From: Sphingobium chlorophenolicum
GTDB taxonomy: Bacteria; Pseudomonadota; Alphaproteobacteria; Sphingomonadales; Sphingomonadaceae
Direction: 5' to 3'
DNA: 64,000 nucleotides
Assembly (NCBI RefSeq): GCF_000722875.1
Contig: NZ_JFHR01000003.1
Coordinates: 62,001 to 126,000 of the forward strand
Part shown: in pieces, positions 1-8,293 of the stretch
Position numbering within the stretch: the stretch's first letter is position 1
How the letters are laid out: each line of letters starts with the position of its first letter
Notes under the pieces: model-generated
Told to the model about the DNA's origin: nothing
What the model saw: only the letters and a program-made list of their open reading frames with translations
Database searches by the model: none
Translations under genes and position numbers: made by a program

Positions 1-1
1 G

Positions 2-175
2 GCCGAGGCGGCCGCCGCCGGCGACGAGATCAACCTGCCGGGCTTCGGCAAGTTCAAGGTGAAGGATATGCCCGAGCGCGGTGGACGCAACCCGGCCACC
101 GGTGAGGCGATCACGATCGCCGCATCGAAGAAGCTGATGTTCACGCCGGCCAAGGCGCTCAAGGACCGGCTGTAG
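2..175 (+). CDS. HU family DNA-binding protein, 3' part
   Basis: This is the last 57 codons of a histone-like DNA-binding protein whose start lies before the window. The readable part has the HU beta-arm and tail: a GFGKFKV strand, then the RNPATGE motif that bends DNA in the minor groove, then a basic end with KALKDRL before TAG. HU proteins are about 90 residues, so roughly 35 are missing on the left. HU dimers coat and bend chromosomal DNA. The stop is only 6 bases before the next start, so the protease gene could be read from the same transcript. Family assignment is firm; which HU paralogue this is cannot be told. Confidence 0.92.
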   Translation, partial: AEAAAAGDEINLPGFGKFKVKDMPERGGRNPATGEAITIAASKKLMFTPAKALKDRL

Positions 176-181
176 CCGCAG

Positions 182-1045
182 GTGTCCGGCGGACGGCGCC
201 GCGGGCAGGGTGGTTCCGGCGACCTGAAGGAGAAGCTCGCGCGCGTGCCTTGGGCCTCACGGGGCCGTGTGACGCCGATCTCCCGGCTGGCGCAGTCCAT
301 CGTGCCTGTCGGCAACAAGGAAGGCGTGCCGCAGGGCGATCTGTCGTTGCACATCCCGATTCAGGATCCCGCTCACGAGGACTGGGTGCTGGACATCCAG
401 GGGACCGCCTTCCAGGCCGGCCGCGGCAAGCTCCTCACCTGCTGGCACGTCGTCGAGCAGCTCCGCTTTCGAGAGCGCGAGGCGTATATCTGGGCCAACA
501 GCCGGCTGGGCGGGGTAGAGGCGCAGCGTCCGTACCCGTTCGCGGCGGCTCTCAAATACTATGACCCGCGCTTCGAGAATGGTGGCCCCGGCGTGGACGC
601 CGGCGTGCTCATCTGCCCGGCCGTGAGCACCCCCGAATGTCCTTACGACGTGCCCCCTGTGACGTGGGGAGACTCGACAGGGGTAGGGGTGGGCGACCGC
701 GTGCTGATCGGCGGCTTCCCGCTCGGGCGCGACCTGTTCTTCTCAAATCCGACGAACCGGGGCCTCGTGCAGCCCTCATTCTTCGACGGCATCATCAGTG
801 CGGTAGTCCCGGCTCTGCAGCTCGGCGAGACCAGGCTGTTCCAGATCAGCTCGGTCGCGCTCGGCGGGATCAGCGGCGGTGTGGTCTGCGATCCTCGAAC
901 CGGCGCGGTGCTCGGCATGGTGACGAGCGGCCTGACGATCGGCGAGGTTGACCTGCCGATCACCTATGCCCTCCCGAGCGAAGTCCTTCAGCCGTTCGTC
1001 GACGCGATCAGCTTCGACGTCGGCGACGGCGAGCGCTGGCGATAG
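182..1045 (+). CDS. Trypsin-like serine protease
   Basis: A 287-residue protein with a chymotrypsin-fold triad in the expected order: His89 in TCWHVV, Asp139 in GVDAGVL and Ser231 in GGISGGVV, the last replacing the usual GDSGG. There is no signal peptide and the first 25 residues are basic and glycine-rich, so a cytoplasmic protease is likely, unlike secreted DegP forms; no PDZ domain follows. The GTG start is the first possible one, 6 bases after the HU stop. Two small genes follow on the same strand, one of them TIR-like, and cytoplasmic trypsin domains are common in bacterial defence systems. The substrate is unknown and the defence role is inference. Confidence 0.85.
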   Translation: MSGGRRRGQGGSGDLKEKLARVPWASRGRVTPISRLAQSIVPVGNKEGVPQGDLSLHIPIQDPAHEDWVLDIQGTAFQAGRGKLLTCWHVVEQLRFREREAYIWANSRLGGVEAQRPYPFAAALKYYDPRFENGGPGVDAGVLICPAVSTPECPYDVPPVTWGDSTGVGVGDRVLIGGFPLGRDLFFSNPTNRGLVQPSFFDGIISAVVPALQLGETRLFQISSVALGGISGGVVCDPRTGAVLGMVTSGLTIGEVDLPITYALPSEVLQPFVDAISFDVGDGERWR

Positions 1046-1117
1046 TAGGCTGCCGATCTTCGATGTTCCGTCGGGCCGCACCTTGCATTTCCGTCCCCGG
1101 AGGCTCACATCACATCC

Positions 1118-1288
1118 ATGGCGACGCACCCTGACTCCGTCACGTCGAAGAACCGGAAACCGGCTGTTCTCGGTCGCAGCGCCGCGACCGGCCGCTTCGT
1201 CATGGCCCCGGTCGCGACCAAGAAGGGCACCGTGTCGGACAAGCAGATCACCGCCGCGGTGAAAAGCGTGCTCGCCAAGAAGAAGTAG
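1118..1288 (+). CDS. Small basic protein with GRSAATGRF motif
   Basis: A 56-residue protein ending in a lysine-rich tail (LAKKK). It contains the short motif VLGRSAATGRFV, which I recognise from many small uncharacterised proteobacterial proteins of the form GRxAxTGRF. There is no membrane segment. The ATG follows a purine-rich CCCGGAGG sequence 12 bases upstream, and the gene ends one base before the TTG start of the next one, so the two are almost certainly co-translated. The function is unknown. Its size, charge and partner would fit a regulator or antitoxin-like binding protein, but nothing in the sequence proves this. Confidence 0.7.
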   Translation: MATHPDSVTSKNRKPAVLGRSAATGRFVMAPVATKKGTVSDKQITAAVKSVLAKKK

Positions 1289-1289
1289 A

Positions 1290-1925
1290 TTGGCGGCGCC
1301 TGCGACGTCGGCCGACGACGTCTTCATCAACTGCCCCTTCGACGACGCGTTCGCGCCCACGTTCCGCGCGCTCATTTTCGCGATCATCGTCTGCGGCTTC
1401 CGGCCGCGCTCCGCGCGCGAGCTGGACGATGGCGGGCAGACCCGGATCGACAAGATCCTGAGCCTCATCGAGGAATGCCGCTACGGCGTGCACGATCTAT
1501 CGCGCACCGAGCTCGACGCCGTCCACAACCTGCCGCGCTTCAACATGCCGCTCGAGTTGGGCCTGTTCCTGGGCGCGAAGCGCTACGGCGGCAAGCACCA
1601 GAAAGCCAAGCGCGTGCTGATCCTCGACGTGGAGCAGTACCGCTATCAGCGGTTCATCTCCGATCTCGCCGGCATGGACATTCACGAGCACGGCGGCGCT
1701 CCGATGCGAGCGCTGCAGGAAACGCGCGACTGGCTCGCCAACGTGTCGCGCCGCGAGCTGCCGAGCGCCGACCGGGTGCGGCGCGTATACGAGGCGTTCA
1801 GAGCCGATTTGCCGGACCTTGCGGCGGCGCTCGAGTTCGATCCCGACCGCATCCCATATGTCGACTTCGAGCGGCTTTTGGCGAGGTGGCTGTTGGAAGC
1901 GCCGGCCGCGGTCGGCGGCGCATAG
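1290..1925 (+). CDS. TIR/nucleoside deoxyribosyltransferase-like protein
   Basis: A 211-residue protein that opens with the strand DDVFINCPFD, followed by CGFRPRSARELDDGG, a YGVHDLSRTELD segment and PRFNMPLELGLFLGAKRYG. A first hydrophobic strand, then an acidic pair, then a late (M/F)xLELG motif, is the layout of TIR-like and nucleoside 2-deoxyribosyltransferase-like Rossmann folds, where the glutamate is catalytic. I recognise this as a widespread uncharacterised family but cannot give a proven reaction. The start is TTG, separated by one base from the previous stop. In the cassette it would be the natural effector, perhaps acting on NAD or nucleotides; that is inference. Confidence 0.7.
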   Translation: MAAPATSADDVFINCPFDDAFAPTFRALIFAIIVCGFRPRSARELDDGGQTRIDKILSLIEECRYGVHDLSRTELDAVHNLPRFNMPLELGLFLGAKRYGGKHQKAKRVLILDVEQYRYQRFISDLAGMDIHEHGGAPMRALQETRDWLANVSRRELPSADRVRRVYEAFRADLPDLAAALEFDPDRIPYVDFERLLARWLLEAPAAVGGA

Positions 1926-2110
1926 GATCATCTAGCTCGTTACGCTATCAGAACGATAATATATCTTATGTAAAATGAGGTTTTCTCTGAGCGCGCCAAT
2001 GAGTGAACAGATCGCGACGCCGTTCCCATCAGATTGCACGCTACATGCTTGTGCGGTAGCACCAATTTGAGCGAACAGCGCACTGCTGGCGTGGTCCTGG
2101 GCTAAGCCGC

Positions 2111-3094
2111 ATGAACAATCGAGAGACGGAACTCACGTCAATTGCACTGGCGCGTCAAGCGCTGAATGTTTTGGACGATAACGGAAACGGATCAAGCCTG
2201 TTTGCCTGCAAGCTGGCGGAAGCGCTGGACCATGCCGAAGCCGATCGTGTCGGCGATCAAGTGCTAACACAGGACGTGAGCGCCGGTGCCAGCGGCTCAG
2301 CTCTTTTTAGGGTTGATGCTCATTCTCGTGAGTTGGTCGCTTCGGACGGGTCCCGTCTCGTGATCAACCCTGAAGCTATCGTGCAGGTTCGGGGGGTCGA
2401 GGCCACGACCACTGTGTCGCTGGTTGACGGCTCCGAGGTACGGATCAGCGGTGATCTTGCGCAAGTGGCGCCGGCTTTGGGCTTGCCATCTGTCGCCCTA
2501 TCCCAATCCGTTGATTACGTCTCCGCGAGTACCGCACGTCACCAGTTGCGCAACCTCCTTGCGATCGTCTCCGCGATAACAAATCAAGTTCTCGACGAGG
2601 ATCGACCCTTGATCGACAAGGCTCGGGATCTCGCCGCGCGGACTGCGATGCTGAGCAGCATCGGCGATCTTCTCCTGCAGCCGCAATCGCATTCTACGGA
2701 TCTGCAGGTCCTTGTGTCTCGCCTCATGAACGTTGTCGGTGACAAGCGCTGCAAGGTAACTGGTCCATCAGTGCTGGTCGGTCCTGGCGCCGCGGTGACG
2801 CTTGGCCTGGCGCTTCACGAGCTGCACGTTCACTCATTCAGGACCGGGGCCTTGAGCAGCAGGAATGGCTACGTCGAGATCAGCTGGAGCGCCAACGATG
2901 TCGAGGCGTCTTACTTATGGCTGCAATGGGCCGATCGCGACGGACCGCAGATGAGGGCACCACTTTCAGCTTGGAGCGACCGCTTGCTAAGCGTGGCAAC
3001 GCCGCGTCGTCTCGGTGGGCAATGCGGGATACAGGAGCTACCGTCCGGCCTCGTCTGGTCCCTCCATGCGCCACTAGAGCGCCTCGCCACCTGA
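2111..3094 (+). CDS. Degenerate HWE-type histidine kinase
   Basis: A 327-residue protein. Residues 1-130 are a variable input region. His144 lies in TARHQLRNLLAIVSAI, a good copy of the HWE/HisKA_2 dimerisation box. The C-terminal half follows the HWE ATPase layout (LALHEL, then TGALSSRNGYVEISW), but the key positions are lost: the N-box ATN is replaced by HVH, the WRE motif by WAD and the GFGSRL G-box by AWSDRL. ATP binding therefore looks abolished, and the protein could act as a phosphotransfer or pseudokinase partner. The 185-base gap upstream contains an AT-rich stretch near 1950-1975 that could be its promoter. Confidence 0.75.
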   Translation: MNNRETELTSIALARQALNVLDDNGNGSSLFACKLAEALDHAEADRVGDQVLTQDVSAGASGSALFRVDAHSRELVASDGSRLVINPEAIVQVRGVEATTTVSLVDGSEVRISGDLAQVAPALGLPSVALSQSVDYVSASTARHQLRNLLAIVSAITNQVLDEDRPLIDKARDLAARTAMLSSIGDLLLQPQSHSTDLQVLVSRLMNVVGDKRCKVTGPSVLVGPGAAVTLGLALHELHVHSFRTGALSSRNGYVEISWSANDVEASYLWLQWADRDGPQMRAPLSAWSDRLLSVATPRRLGGQCGIQELPSGLVWSLHAPLERLAT

Positions 3095-3106
3095 AAGTCT
3101 GATTTG

Positions 3107-3295
3107 TTAGTGGCGTTCCTTCGATGCCTGGCTCGTCTGCTCCAGGAGCGCCTCAACTGCCGCGCTGCTGATCCGCTCCGCTGTCTTGAGCGCTGCGGCA
3201 GGCTTGAGGCTCACATTGACTGCGTCCGGACCGCTCACGTCGACGACGCCGTTGTTCGCGGTTGCTGCCGAGGCCTCATCATGGACCTCTTTCAT
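3107..3295 (-). CDS. Small hypothetical protein facing the HWE kinase
   Basis: A 62-residue acidic protein with the segment GPDAVNVSLKPAAALKTAERI, which resembles small sphingomonad proteins of the type xPDGVDVSMTPEAAxxTAxxL that I have seen near HWE kinases. The start is fixed by a strong AAGGAG ribosome site 8 bases upstream of ATG. It runs tail to tail with the kinase gene, 12 bases apart. No cysteines, membrane segment or signal peptide. Function unknown. Confidence 0.6.
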   Translation of the reverse strand: MKEVHDEASAATANNGVVDVSGPDAVNVSLKPAAALKTAERISSAAVEALLEQTSQASKERH

Positions 3296-3386
3296 CTCAA
3301 TTCTCCTTTCCGCAACGATCAACGCTGGCAGGAGCACTCAGGTCCAAGAGCGGCCACGATCGGTCACGTTTGCCTGATTGCGGGGT

Positions 3387-4304
3387 CTACTCGTTCCCCG
3401 TCATCAAGGTTGACGTAAGGGATAGCTCTGGCCGAAGGCGATCTGGAGTAACCACCACAGTGGTCCCCGGACCCGCTGCATCCAGCACGCGGGCGCTAAA
3501 GTCGGGATCGACCCCGATCACGTCCGGCCCGAGATCGGGTACGACGGCCCTCCCCGAGCCTGGCAGGTCGAGGCGCAGCCAACGGCCGTCGACCTGCCGC
3601 TGGTAAGCGACCGGGCCCGTGACGTTGCCCGTCAACGTCACGGGCGCCGCCCCAATCTCCTTTCCGTCGCGAATGACCCGCACCTCACGATCAGTCGTGC
3701 TCACTACGACCGAAAGGGCAGCGGCACCTCTCTTCTCCGCCTTCCAGAGGGTAGGCTCGATCCGATCAGGCAGGAGCGGCGCCGCTTCCGTAGCCGCCAT
3801 CACCGGCATCGTATCAAGCCGCGTGACGACCACCATCATGCCCAGTCGGCTTTCGGCGAAGAGCAAGCGCGCGAACGCCTCCGGCAGGCGGATGCAGCCG
3901 TGGGAGGCCGGATAGCCAGGAAGAGCGCCGCCGTGCAGCGCGATGCCGTCCCAGGTCAGGCGTTGCATGAACGGCATGGGCGCGTTGTTGTACAAGTTGG
4001 AGCGGTGGTCCGCTTCCTTCTGCAGGATTGTATAGACGCCCGGCGGTGTCTCGTGCCCGGGCCGACCGGACGACACCGTGGTGATGCCGATCGGTATGCC
4101 GTTGCGGTACACCGTCGCTCGCTGCGTCCTGAGGTTCACGACCATGATCATGGGACCGCTGGGTGCAACCTGCGGGGCCCAGAGATACTGGCCCGGTCGA
4201 AGCCGCGCCGCAGCTTGCGCCACGGTGCCGGCGGTCAGCGCAGGCGCTTCCGGCACGGACGCGAGCATAAGAAGGAAGGCAATAGACAACATGGAATGGA
4301 CCAT
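3387..4304 (-). CDS. L,D-transpeptidase (YkuD domain), exported
   Basis: A 305-residue protein with an N-terminal signal peptide (residues 1-25, hydrophobic core IAFLLMLASV). The YkuD catalytic domain covers about residues 50-160, with the conserved ALHGG at 123-126 and SHGCIRLP with nucleophile Cys137. Such enzymes cross-link peptidoglycan through 3-3 bonds or attach proteins to it in the periplasm. The 140 residues after the domain are an uncharacterised extension with beta-like segments. It lies 79 bases after the single-domain receiver gene on the same strand and may be the last gene of the FixLJ operon. An ATG four codons in is an equally good start. Confidence 0.88.
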   Translation of the reverse strand: MVHSMLSIAFLLMLASVPEAPALTAGTVAQAAARLRPGQYLWAPQVAPSGPMIMVVNLRTQRATVYRNGIPIGITTVSSGRPGHETPPGVYTILQKEADHRSNLYNNAPMPFMQRLTWDGIALHGGALPGYPASHGCIRLPEAFARLLFAESRLGMMVVVTRLDTMPVMAATEAAPLLPDRIEPTLWKAEKRGAAALSVVVSTTDREVRVIRDGKEIGAAPVTLTGNVTGPVAYQRQVDGRWLRLDLPGSGRAVVPDLGPDVIGVDPDFSARVLDAAGPGTTVVVTPDRLRPELSLTSTLMTGNE

Positions 4305-4383
4305 CGACCGAAGCCGGGTCGTGGCCTATCCGTATCTTCCCTCAGTCTACCGCGAAATCACCCCGTGCCGCGTGGGCGATCGC

Positions 4384-4746
4384 TCAGCGTGAGAGCGCGC
4401 CGAGCAGTTCGTGTCGGCGGAGCGGCTTTTCGAGAACAGCATTGAAACCGCTCGCGAGCGCCGCATCCTTCAGCCCGGCGCTGGGGTGTCCGGTGACCAG
4501 AACGGCTCGTCCGCACCAGCCACGTCGCTGCAGCGCCCGGAGAACGCCGATCCCATCCCCATCAGGCAGCTGGTAGTCCGCCACCAGCAGGCCTACGGAG
4601 GCGAGGTCGTCGCCCGCAACGCTCGCCTGCGCCGTGCCGTAGGCGCGCACGTCATACCCGCGCCAGTGCAGCAGCAGCTGTAACGATCGGCGGACGGCCT
4701 GGTCGTCCTCAACGATGACGGCGAGCGCTCGGGGGTTCTGTTCCAT
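4384..4746 (-). CDS. Single-domain response regulator
   Basis: A 120-residue CheY-like receiver and nothing else. The acidic pocket VEDD is at residues 12-15, the phospho-acceptor Asp57 is in VADYQLPDGDG and the conserved lysine is in VLEKPL near residue 103. The conserved Ser/Thr is the Thr of LVTGH. With no output domain it probably works by phosphotransfer or protein contact. It is 34 bases downstream of fixJ on the same strand, so FixL is a likely phosphodonor, giving a branched or buffered phosphorelay; this is inference from position. Confidence 0.88.
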   Translation of the reverse strand: MEQNPRALAVIVEDDQAVRRSLQLLLHWRGYDVRAYGTAQASVAGDDLASVGLLVADYQLPDGDGIGVLRALQRRGWCGRAVLVTGHPSAGLKDAALASGFNAVLEKPLRRHELLGALSR

Positions 4747-4780
4747 CGAGCCACCCTGCCCTCGTTATGGCGACAACGCT

Positions 4781-5413
4781 CTACGTAGATGTACGAGCTT
4801 CCCCTCCGAGGCCGGCCGCGAAGGCAAGCCGAAGCGCCTCGGACAAGCTGTGAACACCGAGCTTGGTCATGAGATTGGCCCGGTGCACCTCGACCGTCCT
4901 GGGCGAAATGCCGAGATCGAAGGCGATAGTTTTATTCGGCAGACCATCGGCAAGCCCGCGCAGAACGTCCTGCTCGCGGGGCGTCAGCGCGGCGATGCGC
5001 GTGGCAGCCTCCTGCGCCGAGGCAGCGGCCGCATCATGCCGGTCGAAGATCGCGAAACCGGCGGCGAGTGCGCGCAGCAGCGACGCCTTGTCGAACGGCT
5101 TTTCCAGAAAGTCGACAGCGCCCGCCTTCATCGCCTGAACGGCGATAGGCACGTCGCCATGTCCGGTCAGGATCACCACCGGCCAGCCGACGCCGCGCTG
5201 CGCCATCTGCTGCTGGACCTCAAGCCCGTCGATCTCGGGCATGCGGACGTCGAGCAGCACGCACCCAGGCTCCGCCGCTTTGACCTCCTTGAGGAAGGCT
5301 ACGCCCGAGGCATGGCTCTGCACGTCGAAGCCCGAGGTGCGGAGCAGAAAGCCGACCGAGCGGCGGACGGCATCCTCATCATCGACAACATGGACGAGCC
5401 GGCGCTCGCTCAT
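4781..5413 (-). CDS. fixJ: FixJ-type response regulator
   Basis: A 210-residue regulator with a receiver (residues 1-125, Asp55 in LLDVRMPEIDG, lysine in DFLEKPF) and a LuxR/FixJ helix-turn-helix (about 143-205, LTPREQDVLRGLADG and SPRTVEVHRANLMTKL). The receiver and linker closely follow rhizobial FixJ. Its ATG overlaps the stop of the fixL gene by 4 bases, so the pair is translationally coupled. FixJ is phosphorylated by FixL when oxygen falls, then activates fixK/fnr-type regulators; an FNR-family gene lies upstream in the same cluster and is a plausible target. Confidence 0.92.
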   Translation of the reverse strand: MSERRLVHVVDDEDAVRRSVGFLLRTSGFDVQSHASGVAFLKEVKAAEPGCVLLDVRMPEIDGLEVQQQMAQRGVGWPVVILTGHGDVPIAVQAMKAGAVDFLEKPFDKASLLRALAAGFAIFDRHDAAAASAQEAATRIAALTPREQDVLRGLADGLPNKTIAFDLGISPRTVEVHRANLMTKLGVHSLSEALRLAFAAGLGGEARTST

Positions 5414-6900
5414 ACCTCGTCCCCTTCCGACGCAGCCGGTAGCGTAAAGTAGAAGGCCGCGCCCTTGTCCGTGCCGGGCTCCGCCCAGATGCGTCCGCCA
5501 TGCGCCTCCACGATGGTCCGGCAGATGGACAGGCCCAGGCCCATGCCGTCCTGCTTGCTCGACGTGAAGGCCTGAAAGAGCCGTGGTGCGATTGCTGGAT
5601 CCAACCCCGGGCCTGTGTCCGTGATCCCGATACGCACATGAGCGCCGTCGCGGATCGTGGACGTCGTGATGTCGCTGACCTCGCCGTTGCCCAGCGCCTC
5701 CACCGCATTGCGGAGCAGATTGACGAGCACCTGCTGGATCTGGACGCGGTCTGCGAGCACATGACTGGCCGCCGGGTCGAGCGACACGAAACTGCGCACG
5801 CCGCGCTCGCGCGCGCCGGTAAGCCCGAGCCGGATCGCATCCTCAATGAGGGACGGTACAGGCTCGATGCGACGCTCGGTCTCGCCGCGGGCTACGAACT
5901 CGCGCAGCCGCCGCACGATGCGGCCGGCGCGGAGCGCCTCGTTGGCGGACTCGCCGACCGCCTCGGCCAGAAGCTCTCTGGGCGCATCCTCCGCGTCCAG
6001 CAGGTCACGCGCCGCCTCCAGGTAATTGGCGATCGCGGTCAGCGGCTGGTTCAGCTCGTGCGCGAGTGTCGAGGCCATGGTCCCCATCGCGCTCAACCGT
6101 GAAACATGGATCAGCTCGCCCTGCAACTCCTTCAACCGCAACTCGGCGCGTTGCTGGTCCGACAGGTCGCGGATGAAGCCGGTGAAGATCCTGCCGTTGG
6201 CGCCGTGAGCCTCCCCGACCGACAGCTCCATCGGGAACTCGGTGCCGTCCTTGCGCTGCCCGACGACGATGCGGCCGATGCCGATGATCCGTCGCTCGCC
6301 GGTCTCGAGATAATGACCGATGTAGCGATCGTGCCGCGCCCGGTGGTCGCCGGGCATCAGCAGGCTGACGTTGCGGCCGAGGACCTCTGTTTCCCCGTAG
6401 CCGAACAGGCGCTCGGCCGCGGCGCTGAACGACTGGATCAGCCCCCGCTCGTCGATCACGACCATGGCGTCCGGCACAGTCGCGAGCACCGAGCGCATAT
6501 GCGCCTCGCTCTCGGCCAGCATGTGCTCGGCCGCGCGCCGCCCCGTGACGTCGGCGATCATCAGTCCGTAGCCGCGGAGCTTCTGGCCGTCGAACACGGG
6601 CGCGACCGTGATATCGGCGAGGAACTCCGAACCGTCCGCACGCTTGCACCAGTCTTCCAGCCGAACAGTGATGCTTGCGCCGGCTTGTGGCCATCGACCG
6701 CTCGCCGCTGGCCAGAAGGCGTCGATACTGCGCCCGACCGCTTCGCTCCTCGGCGTGCCGAGCAGCCGCTCCGCTCCCTCGCCCCAATAGGTCAGCGTTC
6801 CGTCGGGCGCCGCCAGCAACAGGGCGCGGTCGGTCACGCTCGCAACGAACAGCGCCAGGTCCTCCGCGGTCGCGGCGGGGGTGGTCTCGGCGTTGATCAC
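5410..6900 (-). CDS. fixL: Oxygen-sensing histidine kinase FixL
   Basis: A 496-residue cytoplasmic kinase: PAS 1 (about 15-120), PAS 2 (about 130-250), dimerisation domain with His281 in TLAHELNQPLTAI, and HATPase domain with QVLVNLLRNAVEAL and GMGLGLSI. PAS 2 has the FixL heme signature: His190 in RARHDRYI as the axial ligand and Arg210 in IIGIGRIV, exactly 20 residues apart as in Bradyrhizobium FixL (His200/Arg220). It should therefore bind heme and switch with oxygen. I chose the GTG at 6900, which overlaps the channel stop as GTGA; an earlier start would run into the channel gene. No membrane segments, as in soluble FixL. Confidence 0.93.
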   Translation of the reverse strand: MINAETTPAATAEDLALFVASVTDRALLLAAPDGTLTYWGEGAERLLGTPRSEAVGRSIDAFWPAASGRWPQAGASITVRLEDWCKRADGSEFLADITVAPVFDGQKLRGYGLMIADVTGRRAAEHMLAESEAHMRSVLATVPDAMVVIDERGLIQSFSAAAERLFGYGETEVLGRNVSLLMPGDHRARHDRYIGHYLETGERRIIGIGRIVVGQRKDGTEFPMELSVGEAHGANGRIFTGFIRDLSDQQRAELRLKELQGELIHVSRLSAMGTMASTLAHELNQPLTAIANYLEAARDLLDAEDAPRELLAEAVGESANEALRAGRIVRRLREFVARGETERRIEPVPSLIEDAIRLGLTGARERGVRSFVSLDPAASHVLADRVQIQQVLVNLLRNAVEALGNGEVSDITTSTIRDGAHVRIGITDTGPGLDPAIAPRLFQAFTSSKQDGMGLGLSICRTIVEAHGGRIWAEPGTDKGAAFYFTLPAASEGDEV

Positions 6901-7343
6901 TGCGTGTTCTCGATCTCGGATTCCAGCCAGCGGATGCGGCCCACGATGGCGACGAAGAAGGCGGTTGACCAGCCCAGCAGGATGATGCCGTTCGCACTTT
7001 CGATGGCGCCGAGCACCCGCCATCCCGGCGCAAGGACCACATCGCCATAGCCGACCGTCGTGTAGGACGCGGTCGAGAAGTAGAGGGCCGCTTCAAGAGA
7101 GGGCAACGCTCCGACGAACAGATAGAAGCCGGCATAGAGCCAAATCTCTATGCCATGCAGGACAAAGAGGCCGGTCGCCGCGCCCACGATAGCCAGGCCT
7201 TCCCATATCAGCCTCGCATCGGCCGGCCGCCGGCGCCGATGCAGGCGCAGCAGCAGCATCAGCGCGGCGATACCCATCAGGTGAACCGCGCACGTGATGG
7301 CGACCAGCATGGTGGCCGCGGCAAGTTCAACGAGGAGCTGCAT
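6897..7343 (-). CDS. Two-helix K+ channel
   Basis: A 148-residue membrane protein with the potassium selectivity filter TTVGYGDV near residue 98, preceded by a pore helix and flanked by membrane helices (about 8-35, 48-75 and 112-135). There is no RCK/TrkA-N domain, so it is a minimal Ion_trans_2 type channel. It sits between the stress protein gene and fixL on the same strand, 68 bases after the first and 4 bases overlapping the second. Its role in an oxygen regulon is unclear; it could adjust membrane potential during respiratory switching. Confidence 0.88.
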   Translation of the reverse strand: MQLLVELAAATMLVAITCAVHLMGIAALMLLLRLHRRRRPADARLIWEGLAIVGAATGLFVLHGIEIWLYAGFYLFVGALPSLEAALYFSTASYTTVGYGDVVLAPGWRVLGAIESANGIILLGWSTAFFVAIVGRIRWLESEIENTQ

Positions 7344-7411
7344 CGGTGACGGTTGTCACGGGCGACAGCGAGATACTGCCGCCCGCGACGTTCTCGTCCT
7401 TCCCTGATCCT

Positions 7412-8221
7412 TTAGCGGTGGTGGACGAGCAGCAGGGGTACCCGGCACCGCTTCAGCATGCCCTGCGTCGCGCCACCGAAGATCGTCTCCATCGTGCGAG
7501 CGTGGCCATAAGCGCCCATGACGACCAGGTCATAGTGACCCATTTCGGCTTCGCACCGGAGCGCGACGTCCACCCGGTCGATGCCGATCGGCTCCCTCTT
7601 GATCACGGGTTCGATCCCATGCCGCGAGAGGTAGCGGGCCGCATCCTCGATCGGCGTGTCCATCGACTTGTCGTCGGCATAGTAGAGCGTGACGCAGCGG
7701 GCGAGCGACAGGAGCGGCATGGCCGCAGTCAGCGCCGCCTCCGCGTCCGGCGAGCCGTCCCAAGCGACGATCGCGCGACCCCGCACATCGAGCTTGCGAG
7801 AAGCCGGAGGTACGGCGAGCACGGGTTTGCCGGTGTGCACCAGCAGATCGCCGATCACGTCCCGCATGCGCGGGAGAAGCTTGCCGTCCTCGTCCGTGCT
7901 GAGCACGATCAGGTCCGTCATTCGCGCCCGAGCTTCGATCGTCTGCGACAGAAAGCCGGTCGTCTCTGTCCAGTCGAACGGGACGTCCTCGCGCTCGAGC
8001 CGCGCCCGCATCCGGACACCGTGAAGGGTCTCGCTCTCCTGCTCCTCGGCGAGCAGAAGGCCGCCGACGCCCATCGCCACATAGTCGCCCATCACCTCGG
8101 GGATGATCGTCAGGTCGAGACAGGTGAGATGCCCGCCCACCGCGCGCGCAACGTCGAGAGCCGACTGGTACCGGGCCTCCTGTCCTTCATCGCCGTGGAT
8201 CAGCAGCAGGATGTTCTTCAT
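7412..8221 (-). CDS. Tandem universal stress protein
   Basis: A 269-residue protein of two Usp domains (about 1-140 and 145-269). The second domain has the ATP-binding type signature GAYGHARTMETIFGG near the end; the first has the weaker VLSTDEDGK region. The ATG has a very strong ribosome site, AGGAGG, 6 bases upstream. It is 72 bases downstream of the FNR-type gene on the same strand. Tandem Usp proteins are commonly induced by low oxygen in alphaproteobacteria, matching the neighbours FNR and FixL. Confidence 0.88.
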   Translation of the reverse strand: MKNILLLIHGDEGQEARYQSALDVARAVGGHLTCLDLTIIPEVMGDYVAMGVGGLLLAEEQESETLHGVRMRARLEREDVPFDWTETTGFLSQTIEARARMTDLIVLSTDEDGKLLPRMRDVIGDLLVHTGKPVLAVPPASRKLDVRGRAIVAWDGSPDAEAALTAAMPLLSLARCVTLYYADDKSMDTPIEDAARYLSRHGIEPVIKREPIGIDRVDVALRCEAEMGHYDLVVMGAYGHARTMETIFGGATQGMLKRCRVPLLLVHHR

Positions 8222-8293
8222 GGGTTCCCTCCTCTAGCCTGGATCGATGCTAGGAGGGCGACCGCGGCGCCAATATCCGCAATGTTCCGGATG

